The position numbers and the translations under genes are program-made. From Christiangramia gaetbulicola (lineage in GTDB: Bacteria > Bacteroidota > Bacteroidia > Flavobacteriales > Flavobacteriaceae), in NCBI RefSeq assembly GCF_003054225.1, contig NZ_QBKQ01000002.1, positions 496,001 to 560,000 of the forward strand: DNA of 64,000 nucleotides, given 5' to 3'. How positions within the stretch are numbered: position 1 is the stretch's first letter; the number at the start of each line of letters is the position of its first letter. Of the stretch, positions 17,421 through 26,535 are shown piece by piece. The notes beneath the pieces are model-generated. The model was given only the letters and a program-made list of their open reading frames with translations. It was not told the origin of the DNA and ran no database searches.

Positions 17421-18559
17421 AAAACATCTACACCTTAATCTTATTCAGCTTCCTTTTATTTTTCCCTGAATTAAAGGCACAGGAGATATATTTTCCAGAT
17501 GCAGGAGAATGGGAAGAGCAATCTGCTTCAGAATTCAATTTAAACTTTACTGAAGCTGTGGAATTCGCAAAAGCAAATGAATATTCAGAATCAAGAGATC
17601 TGCGACAAGCGATCTTAAAAGGTTTTCAACGCGAACCTTATCATGAGTTGCTGGGTCCAACTAAAAGAAGAGGCGGACCAGCAGGGATTATTCTGAAAGA
17701 TGGCTATATAGTAGCAAGATGGGGAGACACCGAAAGAGTTGATATGACCTTTAGTGTCACCAAGAGTTTTCTTTCTACCACTGCTCTAATTGCCAGGGAT
17801 AAAAATTTGATCACAGATTTTAACGATGTTGTCGTAGACTACGTTTGGGACGACACTTTTGAAGGTGAACATAACTCGAAAATCACCTGGAAAAACCTAT
17901 TACAGCAAAATTCAGATTGGAGCGGAGAACTTTGGGGAGGTTTCGACTGGGCAGACCGGCCACCTCAGGATCAGACCATAGATGAATGGAGGTCGAGAGA
18001 GTTACACGAACCTGGAACTTATTTCAAGTACAACGACGTTCGGGTAAATGTATTGGCATATTCTCTGTTAAATGTATTCAGAAAGCCGTTACCAAAGGTG
18101 CTGAAAGAAAATATTATGGATCCTATCAACGCATCTCAATCCTGGAGATGGTTTGGTTATGAAAACTCCTGGACCGTTATAGACGGGCTAAAAATGCAAT
18201 CTGTAAGCGGTGGCGGCCATTCTGGAGGCGGAATGTTCATCAATACAGAAGATATGGCAAGATTCGGACTCTTATTTTTGAACAACGGGAAATGGGAAGA
18301 TAAACAATTGATCTCGCCCAATCTGATAAATGAGGCTATCCAACCCTCTAAACCAAATCCGAATTACGGATATATGTTGTGGCTTAATACCGAAGGTGAT
18401 CGCAATATTCCGGAAATTGACCGTGAAATTTTTTATGCCGCTGGTTTTGGTGGTAATTTTATCGTCATAGATCAAAAGAGGAATCTGGTGATCGTGACCC
18501 GCTGGCTGGAGCCCTCGAAATTCAAAGATTTTATGAAGCTTATATATAAAGAAATATAA
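17417..18559 (+). CDS. Serine hydrolase of the beta-lactamase / class C PBP family, secreted
   Basis: A 380-residue exported protein with signal peptide MKNIYTLILFSFLLFFPELKAQ. The SxxK motif is S113-V-T-K116. A Tyr-containing motif KYNDVRVN takes the place of the usual YxN, and HSGGG supplies the third motif. Such enzymes act as carboxypeptidases, esterases or amidases; true beta-lactamase activity cannot be claimed. It overlaps rmuC by four bases and is one base from the next gene. The active site is in the mature, periplasmic part. Confidence 0.88.
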   Translation: MKNIYTLILFSFLLFFPELKAQEIYFPDAGEWEEQSASEFNLNFTEAVEFAKANEYSESRDLRQAILKGFQREPYHELLGPTKRRGGPAGIILKDGYIVARWGDTERVDMTFSVTKSFLSTTALIARDKNLITDFNDVVVDYVWDDTFEGEHNSKITWKNLLQQNSDWSGELWGGFDWADRPPQDQTIDEWRSRELHEPGTYFKYNDVRVNVLAYSLLNVFRKPLPKVLKENIMDPINASQSWRWFGYENSWTVIDGLKMQSVSGGGHSGGGMFINTEDMARFGLLFLNNGKWEDKQLISPNLINEAIQPSKPNPNYGYMLWLNTEGDRNIPEIDREIFYAAGFGGNFIVIDQKRNLVIVTRWLEPSKFKDFMKLIYKEI

Positions 18560-18560
18560 A

Positions 18561-18926
18561 ATGAAAAAGACATTAATCTACATACTCGGAGGTATCCTGG
18601 TTCTTTGGCTGTCATATTACGCATTCGTCTATTTTGTACCCTATAGTGTAGGTACACGAAGTGGAGAATTAATAAAGTTCAGCCATAAAGGTGTGATCGT
18701 AAAAACCTGGGAAGGAGAAATAAGCCAGGGAATTAGCGGCGCCCAGATCTTCGAGTTCTCGGTTTTGGATAAATATGACGAGGTGATCGAGAAACTTCAG
18801 GAATATGAAGGGAATTATGTGAAACTAACCTATGAGGAGCGTTATACCACCTTTTTCTTCTGGGGAGACACCAAATATTTCATTACCGAAGTCGAAAAAT
18901 CTGAAAGCCCACATTTTAGAAAATAA
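18561..18926 (+). CDS. Small membrane-anchored protein of unknown function
   Basis: A 121-residue protein with an N-terminal membrane segment (~4-25) and a compact beta-rich domain after it (GELIKFSHKGVIVKTWEGE, later VKLTYEERYTTFFFWGDTKYFITEVE). From memory, similar flavobacterial proteins are sometimes labelled 6-phosphogluconate dehydrogenase, but nothing here supports that: there is no Rossmann fold and it is far too short. It sits one base after the serine hydrolase and two bases before the thioesterase, inside the rmuC operon. Confidence 0.78.
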   Translation: MKKTLIYILGGILVLWLSYYAFVYFVPYSVGTRSGELIKFSHKGVIVKTWEGEISQGISGAQIFEFSVLDKYDEVIEKLQEYEGNYVKLTYEERYTTFFFWGDTKYFITEVEKSESPHFRK

Positions 18927-18928
18927 CC

Positions 18929-19480
18929 ATGCAGGAGAATTTCAAAGAAATAAAAGACAGCCAGGTAGTCATATCAGAATTAATGCTTCCCTCCCATTCC
19001 AACTTTAACGGAAAGATCCATGGAGGGTATATTTTATCATTATTGGACCAGATCGCCTTTGCCTGTGCCTCTAAACATTCGAGAGCATACTGTGTTACCG
19101 CCAGTGTTGATACCGTAGACTTTCTAAAACCTATTGAAATTGGTGAGCTCGTTACTATGAAAGCCTCGGTGAATTACGTGGGCAGAAGCTCCATGGTTAT
19201 TGGAATTCGCGTTGAAGCTGAAAATATACAATCTGGAGAGGTTAAGCATTGTAATTCCTCTTATTTTACGATGGTTGCGAAAGATAATAAAGGAGATTCT
19301 GTAGATGTTCCCGGGCTCATCTTAAGAACAGACAACCAGATTAGGCGTTTTGCCAAAAGCATTAAAAGAAAGAATATGAAAAAGAAAAGAGTTCAGGAGT
19401 TTCATGAAACCGACTTTTCTTCTGAAAAATACCTTCATATTCTCGAAGATCATAAAGCAAAAATCGAATTGGATTCTTGA
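18929..19480 (+). CDS. Acyl-CoA thioesterase, YciA-like hotdog protein
   Basis: A 183-residue cytoplasmic hotdog-fold enzyme that would hydrolyse acyl-CoA to free acid and CoA. Family motifs are NFNGKIHGGYILSLLDQIAF (the catalytic Asp is in LLDQ), VTASVDTVDFLKPIEIGE and GRSSMVIGIRVEAE. The C-terminal extension after 140 is basic and then acidic. It overlaps the next gene by TTGA. It may recycle CoA in the same cell that runs the fad pathway, but the two loci are not linked. Confidence 0.88.
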   Translation: MQENFKEIKDSQVVISELMLPSHSNFNGKIHGGYILSLLDQIAFACASKHSRAYCVTASVDTVDFLKPIEIGELVTMKASVNYVGRSSMVIGIRVEAENIQSGEVKHCNSSYFTMVAKDNKGDSVDVPGLILRTDNQIRRFAKSIKRKNMKKKRVQEFHETDFSSEKYLHILEDHKAKIELDS

Positions 19481-20427
19481 AGTCTCACGGATTCATAGGA
19501 GCTATTTTTCTAGCCATCGGGATTGCTTATTTTTTTCCGCAGGGTATAGATCTGCTGCCGCTTAAAACCATTACCGATATTGGTATTGGATTGATTTTCT
19601 TTTTCTACGGCTTGAAGCTTTCACCGGCTGAATTTCGTGCCGGAGTCATAAACTACAGGGTTCACATCGTCATACACGTTACCACATTTATTGTTTTTCC
19701 TTTACTATGTCTGCTCTGTCTTCCATTGTTTGAAGATGGGCTAAAATCTGATCTCTGGATCGCACTATTCTTCCTGGGGACTTTACCATCAACGGTGTCA
19801 TCATCTGTAGTGATGGTAGCGTTAGCCAAAGGTAATTTACCCACGGCAATTTTTAACGCCAGTCTTTCCGGACTCATTGGGATCGTGGCAACTCCGCTAT
19901 GGATAGGTTTTATACTGGGGAAATCTGCAGATTTTGATTTTCTTGTGGTCATGCAGAAACTTTGCCTGCAGATCATTTTTCCACTTGCACTTGGCCTCTT
20001 TTTACAGAGATATTTCGGCCGTTTTGCAAGAAAGTATGGTAAACAATTAAGCTTATTTGATAAGACCACGATCATTCTTATCATCTATTCGAGCTTTAGC
20101 AACAGCTTTACGTCAGACCTTATTGCTTCGGTAGAATTAGATGAATTACTAAAAATGGCCGCGATCGTTTTGGTTCTTTTCTTCGTGGTCTTCTTTGGAC
20201 TCGCCTATTTCTCAAAAATCATCGGCTTCAATACCGAAGATAAAATAGCTGCTCAATTCTGCGGAACAAAAAAATCACTGGTGCACGGCTCGGTCATGGT
20301 TAGGGTATTATTTGGCAATGCCGCGAATTCAGGACTACTCCTTTTACCAATTATGTTGTATCATTCCATACAATTGATACTGGTTGCCTGGTACGCGGAA
20401 AAATACAGGAAAAGAAAGATCGATTAA
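19477..20427 (+). CDS. Bile acid:sodium symporter family (SLC10A7/YfeH-like) transporter
   Basis: A 316-residue integral membrane protein with nine to ten predicted helices. Landmarks of the SLC10A7-like group are AIGIAYFFPQG at the start, FFYGLKLSPAEFRAG, FFLGTLPSTVSSSVVMVALAKGN and AAQFCGTKKSLVHGSVM. The start is TTG at 19477, overlapping the previous stop; no in-frame ATG gives the first helix. It is the last gene of the rmuC operon. The substrate is unknown. Confidence 0.88.
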   Translation: MKSHGFIGAIFLAIGIAYFFPQGIDLLPLKTITDIGIGLIFFFYGLKLSPAEFRAGVINYRVHIVIHVTTFIVFPLLCLLCLPLFEDGLKSDLWIALFFLGTLPSTVSSSVVMVALAKGNLPTAIFNASLSGLIGIVATPLWIGFILGKSADFDFLVVMQKLCLQIIFPLALGLFLQRYFGRFARKYGKQLSLFDKTTIILIIYSSFSNSFTSDLIASVELDELLKMAAIVLVLFFVVFFGLAYFSKIIGFNTEDKIAAQFCGTKKSLVHGSVMVRVLFGNAANSGLLLLPIMLYHSIQLILVAWYAEKYRKRKID

Positions 20428-20435
20428 TAGAAATC

Positions 20436-20834
20436 CTAAGGATTAATATACATCGCAATATCGGCCAGATTAATGGTCAATAATACCCAACCTGCTAGCA
20501 GCAAAAGACCTCCTAGCGGCGTAATGGGTCCTAATATTTTAATCTTTTTTCCCTGCGAAGAACTCCAGGTCAATCCATAAATACTGAAAGAAAAAAGTAA
20601 AATTCCGATAATAAAACACCAGGCCATTACATTTTGCAACCCAGAAAGAAAAGGGAAGGTGATTCCGCAGATTATTAATACTATAGCGTGATACATTTGA
20701 TATTTCACCCCGGTTTCAAAACTTTTAAGCTGATCCTCATTAAATTTTTTCTTAAGGGCATGGGCTCCAAAAGCTCCTAAAATAACCGAAAGGCCACCAT
20801 AACTACCACCAATGATCAATACCAATTCTTTCAT
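20436..20834 (-). CDS. DUF423 family small membrane protein
   Basis: A 132-residue protein with four predicted membrane helices. The N-terminus GGLSVILGAFGAHALKKKF, then FETGVKYQMYHAIVLI, is the DUF423 signature. The ending GPITPLGGLLLLAGWVLL is also typical. The function of this widespread family is unknown. It converges with the symporter (8-base gap) and lies downstream of carB, separated by a 12-bp inverted repeat. Confidence 0.92.
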   Translation of the reverse strand: MKELVLIIGGSYGGLSVILGAFGAHALKKKFNEDQLKSFETGVKYQMYHAIVLIICGITFPFLSGLQNVMAWCFIIGILLFSFSIYGLTWSSSQGKKIKILGPITPLGGLLLLAGWVLLTINLADIAMYINP

Positions 20835-20850
20835 AATAGCATATTAAAGA

Positions 20851-20919
20851 AAAAAGTCATTTCAATAGAACCGAGAAATACATTAAAGCTGGATCTCAAT
20901 TCAGTCAAAATGACTTTTT
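20851..20919. repeat. Inverted-repeat element between DUF423 and carB
   Basis: Perfect 12-bp arms AAAAAGTCATTT (20851-20862) and AAATGACTTTTT (20908-20919) enclose 45 bases. The outer A/T runs make it a plausible terminator for carB. Short palindromic elements with a GTCATTT arm are, to my recollection, common between flavobacterial genes. Confidence 0.7.
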
Positions 20920-20937
20920 AAAAATTTATCACTTATT

Positions 20938-23790
20938 CTATTTACTTAAGTACATCTTTCTTCTTGAGTAAAGATCGTAGAATTCATCATCTTTCAAACT
21001 ATCAATAAAGAGGATACTTTCACCTGTACTTTTCATTTCAGGCCCTAATTGCTTGTTCACTTTCTGGATTTTATTGAAAGAGAATACTGGTTGCTTAATC
21101 GCGTAACCTTCCAATTGAGGATTAAATGTAAAATCTTTCACCTTCTTGGCTCCAAGCATCACTTTAGTAGCATAGTTCACATATGGCTCTTTGTATGCCT
21201 TGGCAATAAAAGGAACTGTTCTCGATGCTCTTGGATTTGCTTCAATAATAAATACCTTATCATCTTTGATAGCAAACTGAATATTTATCAAACCAACGGT
21301 ATTTAAAGCCAGAGCGATCTTTTTCGTGTGATCCTTGATCTGTTGCATCACCAGGTCTCCAAGGTTAAATGGAGGAAGCAGCGCGTTAGAATCTCCTGAG
21401 TGGATTCCACATGGCTCAATATGCTCCATGATACCAATAATGTAAACATCTTCACCGTCACAAATTGCATCGGCTTCAGCCTCTATAGCCCCATCAAGGT
21501 AATGATCTAGAAGAAGCTTATTGTTAGGGATCTTTCTTAAAAGATCTACCACATGCTCCTCAAGCTCATCTTTATTAATCACGATCTTCATTCCCTGACC
21601 TCCAAGTACGTAAGATGGTCTTACCAGGATCGGGAAATCAAGTTCATCTGCAAGGGCAAGTGCCTCGTCTGCGTTCTCTGCTGTTCCAAAATCTGGATAA
21701 GGAATATCATTTGCCTGAAGCAGTTTAGAGAAACTACCTCTGTCTTCTGCAAGATCCAGGGCTTCAAAACTTGTTCCCATGATCTTCACACCATATCTGT
21801 GCAGCTTTTCAGCAAGTTTAAGAGCAGTCTGCCCTCCTAGTTGCACGATAACACCTTCAGGCTTTTCATGCCTGATTATATCATATATATGCTCCCAGAA
21901 GACCGGCTCAAAGTATAATTTGTCTGCAGTATCAAAATCTGTAGAAACCGTTTCAGGGTTACAGTTGATCATGATCGTTTCGTAGCCGCATTCTGAAGCC
22001 GCAAGTACTCCATGCACACAACTATAATCAAATTCAATTCCCTGCCCAATCCTGTTAGGACCAGATCCAAGAACGATGATCTTTTTCCGGTCTGAAACCT
22101 GGCTCTCATTTGCCGTATAGAATTCACCTTCTTTAGATCGAATTCCTTCTTCAAAAGTTGAATAATAATATGGAGTTGCCGCTTTAAATTCAGCCGCACA
22201 GGTATCAACCAGTTTATATACTCGATTTACTCCCAGCTCCTCACGTTTATTGTAAACTTCACTTTCCAGACAATCCAACATATGAGCAATCTGCCTGTCT
22301 GCAAAACCTTTTTGTTTTGCTTCTAGAAGTAAATCTTTAGGAAGTGAGTTGATGTCAAATTTTGATATTTCATTATCAAGAGCATGAAGTTCTTCATATT
22401 GCTTTAAGAACCACATATCTATCTTGGTGATCTCATGTATCCTGCTCAGTGGAATTCCCATCTGTATAGCATCGTAGATCACAAATACTCTATCCCAGCT
22501 TGGATTAGTTAATTTATCAATGATCTGGTCGTAATCCTTATAACCCTTACCATCTGCACCTAAACCGTTTCTTTTGATTTCCAGCGACTGGGTAGCTTTA
22601 TGAAGTGCTTCCTGGAACGATCTCCCTATTCCCATTACCTCTCCAACAGATTTCATCTGAAGACCTAAAGTACGATCGGCTCCTTCAAATTTATCGAAGT
22701 TCCAACGTGGGATCTTTACGATCACGTAATCCAGTGAAGGTTCAAATAAGGCTGAAGTAGATTTGGTGATCTGATTTTCCAGCTCATCAAGGTGATATCC
22801 CAAAGCTAGTTTAGTAGCCACCTTAGCAATTGGATACCCTGTAGCTTTTGAGGCTAAGGCAGAAGATCTGGATACACGAGGGTTAATCTCGATGGCATAG
22901 ATATCTTCTTTTTCATCTGGACTTACTGCAAACTGTACATTACATCCACCGGCAAAGTCTCCAATGCTTCTCATCATTTTGATAGCCATATCCCTCATTC
23001 GCTGGAATGCACTATCACTTAAGGTCATCGCCGGCGCAACTGTAATAGAGTCACCGGTATGAATTCCCATAGGATCCATATTTTCCACCGTACAGATAAT
23101 TACTACGTTATCATTCTTATCACGCAGTAATTCTACCTCGTATTCCTTCCATCCCAGTAATGCCTTATCGATAAGAACCTCGTGAATGGGAGAAGTTTCC
23201 AATCCGTAAGTTAACATCTCATCAAAATCTTCGGCACGGTGAACAAATCCGGCTCCACCACCACCAAGAGTAAATGATGCTCTAATTACAAGTGGGTATC
23301 CAAATTCCTGAGCAACTTCTTTTCCCTGTAAATAAGAAGTAACCGTTTTTGCTGGAGCAACCGGAATTCCAATTCTACCCATTAACTGTTTGAACTGCTC
23401 TCTATCTTCACAAATATTGATCGCGTCAATATCTACCCCAATCAACTTTACATTAAAATCTGACCAGATCCCTTTCTCATCTGCTTCAATACAAAGGTTA
23501 AGCGCAGTTTGCCCTCCCATGGTTGGAAGTACCGCATCAATTTCAGGATGATCTTTAAGGATCTCTATTAAAGATTTTGTGGTAAGTGGTTTTAAATATA
23601 CATGATCGGCCATGGAAGGGTCGGTCATGATGGTTGCAGGGTTCGAATTTATCAGGATTGTTTTTATTCCGTCTTCTCTTAAAGAACGCAGAGATTGTGT
23701 TCCGGAATAATCGAATTCACAGGCCTGTCCTATAACAATTGGTCCAGATCCTATGATTAAAACGCATTTAATGTCTTTGTTTCTTGGCAT
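20938..23790 (-). CDS. carB: Carbamoyl-phosphate synthase large subunit lacking the MGS allosteric domain
   Basis: A 950-residue subunit that makes carbamoyl phosphate from bicarbonate, ammonia and two ATP for pyrimidine and arginine synthesis. Two homologous ATP-grasp halves are visible: residues ~1-400 (IGSGPIVIGQACEFDYSGTQ, AFTLGGGGAGFV-like loop, IEINPRVSRSSALASKATGYP) and ~550-930 (LGSGPNRIGQGIEFDYSCVH, RPSYVLGGQGM, IEANPRASRTVPF). An oligomerisation segment lies between them. The usual C-terminal methylglyoxal-synthase-like domain of the ~1070-residue enzymes is absent: the protein stops at SRRKMYLSK. The small subunit gene is not in this window. Confidence 0.96.
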   Translation of the reverse strand: MPRNKDIKCVLIIGSGPIVIGQACEFDYSGTQSLRSLREDGIKTILINSNPATIMTDPSMADHVYLKPLTTKSLIEILKDHPEIDAVLPTMGGQTALNLCIEADEKGIWSDFNVKLIGVDIDAINICEDREQFKQLMGRIGIPVAPAKTVTSYLQGKEVAQEFGYPLVIRASFTLGGGGAGFVHRAEDFDEMLTYGLETSPIHEVLIDKALLGWKEYEVELLRDKNDNVVIICTVENMDPMGIHTGDSITVAPAMTLSDSAFQRMRDMAIKMMRSIGDFAGGCNVQFAVSPDEKEDIYAIEINPRVSRSSALASKATGYPIAKVATKLALGYHLDELENQITKSTSALFEPSLDYVIVKIPRWNFDKFEGADRTLGLQMKSVGEVMGIGRSFQEALHKATQSLEIKRNGLGADGKGYKDYDQIIDKLTNPSWDRVFVIYDAIQMGIPLSRIHEITKIDMWFLKQYEELHALDNEISKFDINSLPKDLLLEAKQKGFADRQIAHMLDCLESEVYNKREELGVNRVYKLVDTCAAEFKAATPYYYSTFEEGIRSKEGEFYTANESQVSDRKKIIVLGSGPNRIGQGIEFDYSCVHGVLAASECGYETIMINCNPETVSTDFDTADKLYFEPVFWEHIYDIIRHEKPEGVIVQLGGQTALKLAEKLHRYGVKIMGTSFEALDLAEDRGSFSKLLQANDIPYPDFGTAENADEALALADELDFPILVRPSYVLGGQGMKIVINKDELEEHVVDLLRKIPNNKLLLDHYLDGAIEAEADAICDGEDVYIIGIMEHIEPCGIHSGDSNALLPPFNLGDLVMQQIKDHTKKIALALNTVGLINIQFAIKDDKVFIIEANPRASRTVPFIAKAYKEPYVNYATKVMLGAKKVKDFTFNPQLEGYAIKQPVFSFNKIQKVNKQLGPEMKSTGESILFIDSLKDDEFYDLYSRRKMYLSK

Positions 23791-23850
23791 AATAATGTGT
23801 TGTGTTTGCGTTAGTTGTGTTGGGACTAAAAATAAGAAGCGTCTGGGTAT

Positions 23851-23883
23851 AAAAAAAGGCGTTACTTAAAAAGTAACACCTTT
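23851..23883 (-). terminator. Terminator between rpmH and carB
   Basis: A stem with one mismatch (AAAGGcGTTACTT at 23855-23867 with AAGTAACaCCTTT at 23871-23883) is followed on the minus strand by a run of T. It lies 24 bases after the rpmH stop, so carB likely has its own promoter or depends on readthrough. Confidence 0.8.
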
Positions 23884-23906
23884 ATTATTTCGAACACTGA
23901 ACTTCA

Positions 23907-24065
23907 TTAGTGTTTATGTCTGTTTTCAGAAGATACAGATAATTTCTTTCTACCTTTAGCTCTTCTTCGAGCAAGGACTTTTCTTCCGTTAGCACTAGCC
24001 ATACGCTCTCTAAATCCGTGCTTATTTTTTCTTTTCCTTTTAGATGGTTGAAACGTTCTTTTCAT
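23907..24065 (-). CDS. rpmH: Ribosomal protein L34
   Basis: A 52-residue basic protein, [20 protein letters not shown] at the start and [20 protein letters not shown] next, which is the bacterial L34 sequence. It is a component of the 50S subunit. L34 in many bacteria sits beside rnpA and dnaA; neither is present here. A strong TTTG-N19-TATATTTG promoter lies 56 bases upstream. Confidence 0.97.
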
Positions 24066-24120
24066 TGTGAATATCTTTTATCTTCTGTAAATTCGTTTTG
24101 TCTGTCTTTAAAACTGCGTG

Positions 24121-24151
24121 CAAATATACAAAGCTTTTTAAGTACTGCAAA
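24121..24151 (-). promoter_or_regulatory. rpmH promoter
   Basis: On the minus strand the -33 box TTTG (complement of 24148-24151) and the -7 box TATATTTG (complement of 24121-24128) are exactly 19 bases apart, the consensus Bacteroidota primary-sigma promoter. Confidence 0.85.
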
Positions 24152-24216
24152 TACTAAATTAAAATAATTTTTAATTGTTTTTATTACCTTTGCCGCCTGG
24201 AAAAATTCGATAAACA

Positions 24217-24732
24217 ATGTTCAACAAAAATATCAAGTTAGTTTTAGCCGGTTTAATCCTTGCAGCAGCGATCTGGCAATTCATAGAAGGAGAAATTGGA
24301 AATGGCATTGCGCTGATCTTATTAGCCGGAATCTTCATATTCCTTTATTTCAAAAATGAAATGATCCTGCTAGCCTTCCTAAGGTTAAGAAAACAAGATT
24401 TTCCAGGTGCCAAGAAATGGCTTGATAGGATAAATGATCCTGAAAAAGCCCTGGTTCAGAAGCAACAGGGATATTACTGGTATCTTCACGGACTAATGGT
24501 TTCCCAAACCAACATCACCCAGGCTGAAAAATTCTTTAAAAGAGCACTTAAACTAGGCCTTTCCATGGACCATGATCTTGCCATGGCGAAATTAAACCTT
24601 GCCGGTATCGCCATGACCAAACGCAGAAAACGCGAGGCTACCATGCTGCTTAACGAAGCTAAAAAACTTGACAAGCATGGTATGATGAACGATCAGATAC
24701 GTATGATGAAGGAGCAGATGAAAAAGATCTAA
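24217..24732 (+). CDS. Membrane-anchored TPR-like protein
   Basis: A 171-residue protein with two closely spaced membrane helices (~8-25 and ~30-47) and a cytoplasmic helical part with two or three TPR-like repeats (VQKQQGYYWYLHGLMVSQ, then AEKFFKRALKLGLSMDHD, then KREATMLLNEAKKLDK). TPR surfaces bind other proteins. It is divergent from rpmH and has a TACCTTTG box at 24185-24192. No specific function can be given. Confidence 0.78.
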   Translation: MFNKNIKLVLAGLILAAAIWQFIEGEIGNGIALILLAGIFIFLYFKNEMILLAFLRLRKQDFPGAKKWLDRINDPEKALVQKQQGYYWYLHGLMVSQTNITQAEKFFKRALKLGLSMDHDLAMAKLNLAGIAMTKRRKREATMLLNEAKKLDKHGMMNDQIRMMKEQMKKI

Positions 24733-24858
24733 GGCTTCTGAATTATAAACATTTTAAGAACAATCACTCTTTTGCCTAATAAATAGGTACTTCAACGATA
24801 TTTTTTTCTTGTAAGAAAAAGCTGATATACTTTTACTCAAACCAGCCCCACAAATTAC

Positions 24859-25560
24859 ATGAAAAAACTATTACTAGTTTTTCTATTTATTGGCCCCATA
24901 GTATTCTCCCAGCAACAGCTGCAGGAAAAGACCTATTTTTCTGAGGCCTTATATTTCAACCTTTCAGACTATAATAGAAAAGCAGATCTCGCCTATCGTT
25001 TTAATGATTATGAAAAAGGAAAGGAACTTTTTGAAAATTTCACAAGTAACTATCTTGAAGGATCCTACATGGATAATTTCAAGTTCAGGAATTTAAAAAA
25101 GAAGGAAGTTTCTCTTTATGATTATAAAAAACCCGTATTCCTTATCACCTATGCATCCTGGTGTGTTCCAAGTAAAGGAGAAATACCGGCGTTAAATGAA
25201 TTAGCTAAGCAATACAGGGATAAGATAGATTTTGTAGTCTTATTCTGGGACGAACATGATAAAGTAAAGGAACTTGCCGAAAATTTCTCTTCGAACATCT
25301 CGATAGTTTACGTGGATGAAAGAAAGAACAATGGAGCTTACGTGGTAAAACAATTAAAGCATTCCTTAGGACTGCCTACCTGTTTTCTAATCGCCGGGGA
25401 TAAAAAGATCATGGATATACGAAGAAGCGTGTTTCCTCCTCTCCATACCGAAAAGGAAACCGCTTATCGTGAAAATTATATCGCCCTGGAAACTTCTATC
25501 TCCAATAACCTCGTAAAAGGTTACGACGGAGTTTATGCAGATAATGTTCAGGCTGAATAA
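24859..25560 (+). CDS. TlpA-like thioredoxin-fold protein with a CxxS active site
   Basis: A 233-residue exported protein (signal MKKLLLVFLFIGPIVFSQ) with a thioredoxin-like domain at ~70-200. The active-site motif is W101-C-V-P-S105, so the resolving Cys of CxxC is replaced by Ser. A second Cys175 follows the cis-Pro loop (GLPTC). Redoxins of this shape could act as isomerase-like monothiol proteins or use Cys175 as a partner. The fold is clear from VFLITYASWCVPSKGEIPA and VVLFWDEHD. It stands alone between the TPR gene and a converging lytic transglycosylase. Confidence 0.85.
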   Translation: MKKLLLVFLFIGPIVFSQQQLQEKTYFSEALYFNLSDYNRKADLAYRFNDYEKGKELFENFTSNYLEGSYMDNFKFRNLKKKEVSLYDYKKPVFLITYASWCVPSKGEIPALNELAKQYRDKIDFVVLFWDEHDKVKELAENFSSNISIVYVDERKNNGAYVVKQLKHSLGLPTCFLIAGDKKIMDIRRSVFPPLHTEKETAYRENYIALETSISNNLVKGYDGVYADNVQAE

Positions 25561-25569
25561 ACCTTCTTT

Positions 25570-26529
25570 TTAATTGATTTCAGGGTAATTTCCTTTTTCA
25601 GGAATATCGATGAAATAGGTCTTTCCAGATGCATTCTTAAGATGATCGTCACGCAACCATGGGTTATGTACCTTTAGAATCTTATAATTGATACCGAATT
25701 TTTCAGCGAAATCTGGAAAATCCTTAACCACAGTATCTACCTTCACCTTATTCACAGGTATATGCTTGTAAAGATCTGACTCATCAAAATTGAATCCATA
25801 TTTCTCTGGATTGTTCATGATCTCTTTTAATGCCAGGATTCTAAAAACATATCTCCCCGTCTCTTCGCCTAACAAAAGATCATAATAGTCATCTACTTTT
25901 TGTCTTTCTAACTGCTTATCTACACCATACTGGCCTGCATTATAAGAGGCAGCCGCAAGCGTCCAGGATCCAAATCTTTCCTTAGCCTTTTTCATATAGT
26001 CTGCCGCAACTCTGGTAGATTTCTCAATATGATATCGCTCATCCACATTAGAATTTATCTCCAGTCCATAATCTTTTCCTGTACCTTCCATGATCTGCCA
26101 GAATCCAACTGCCTTGGCAGGAGAAACCGCCTGGGTAAGCCCGCTTTCTATAACCGCAAGATATTTAAGATCATCTGGCACCCCTTTTTCCTTTAGAATT
26201 GGCTCTATAACCGGAAAATATTTATGTGCTCTTTTAATCAATAGCAGCGCATTGGACTGCCAGTAGGTATTCACCAGTAATTCGCGATCCATCCTTTCAT
26301 AGATATCCGGATCTTCTAAAGGCACCTTCTCTCCTGCGAAGCTAAGGTCTTCAGGCATTGGCAAGGCTTTTATATTATAAGAATCTGCAACACTTTTATT
26401 AATATTATCATCAACCTTTGCGGTCGATTCCATTGAATTTCCGCTTTCTCCTTGCTGCACTGCATTAATGCTGAAAGCGCAAATCGTTAATAATCCAACA
26501 ATCAATAATGCACTTTTTAAAATTTTCAT
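25570..26529 (-). CDS. Membrane-bound lytic murein transglycosylase, MltD-like
   Basis: A 319-residue exported enzyme with signal sequence at ~1-23. The SLT/GH23 domain covers ~95-245, with catalytic Glu128 in YLAVIESGL, then AVGFWQIMEGTGKDYGL and AAASYNAGQYGVDKQL. The C-terminal ~60 residues (NKVKVDTVVKDFPDFAEKF, INYKILKVHNPWL) resemble a LysM-type peptidoglycan-binding module. It cleaves glycan strands, forming 1,6-anhydro-MurNAc ends. It lies six bases downstream of the hydrolase gene on the same strand. Confidence 0.92.
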   Translation of the reverse strand: MKILKSALLIVGLLTICAFSINAVQQGESGNSMESTAKVDDNINKSVADSYNIKALPMPEDLSFAGEKVPLEDPDIYERMDRELLVNTYWQSNALLLIKRAHKYFPVIEPILKEKGVPDDLKYLAVIESGLTQAVSPAKAVGFWQIMEGTGKDYGLEINSNVDERYHIEKSTRVAADYMKKAKERFGSWTLAAASYNAGQYGVDKQLERQKVDDYYDLLLGEETGRYVFRILALKEIMNNPEKYGFNFDESDLYKHIPVNKVKVDTVVKDFPDFAEKFGINYKILKVHNPWLRDDHLKNASGKTYFIDIPEKGNYPEIN

Positions 26530-26535
26530 AGCTAA

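Noticed and set aside
18561-18926. 6-phosphogluconate dehydrogenase label sometimes given to similar proteins
   Set aside because: At 121 residues with a membrane anchor and no Rossmann motif, the label has no support.
23907-24065. rpmH as a hint of the replication origin
   Set aside because: rnpA, dnaA and DnaA-box clusters are absent nearby.
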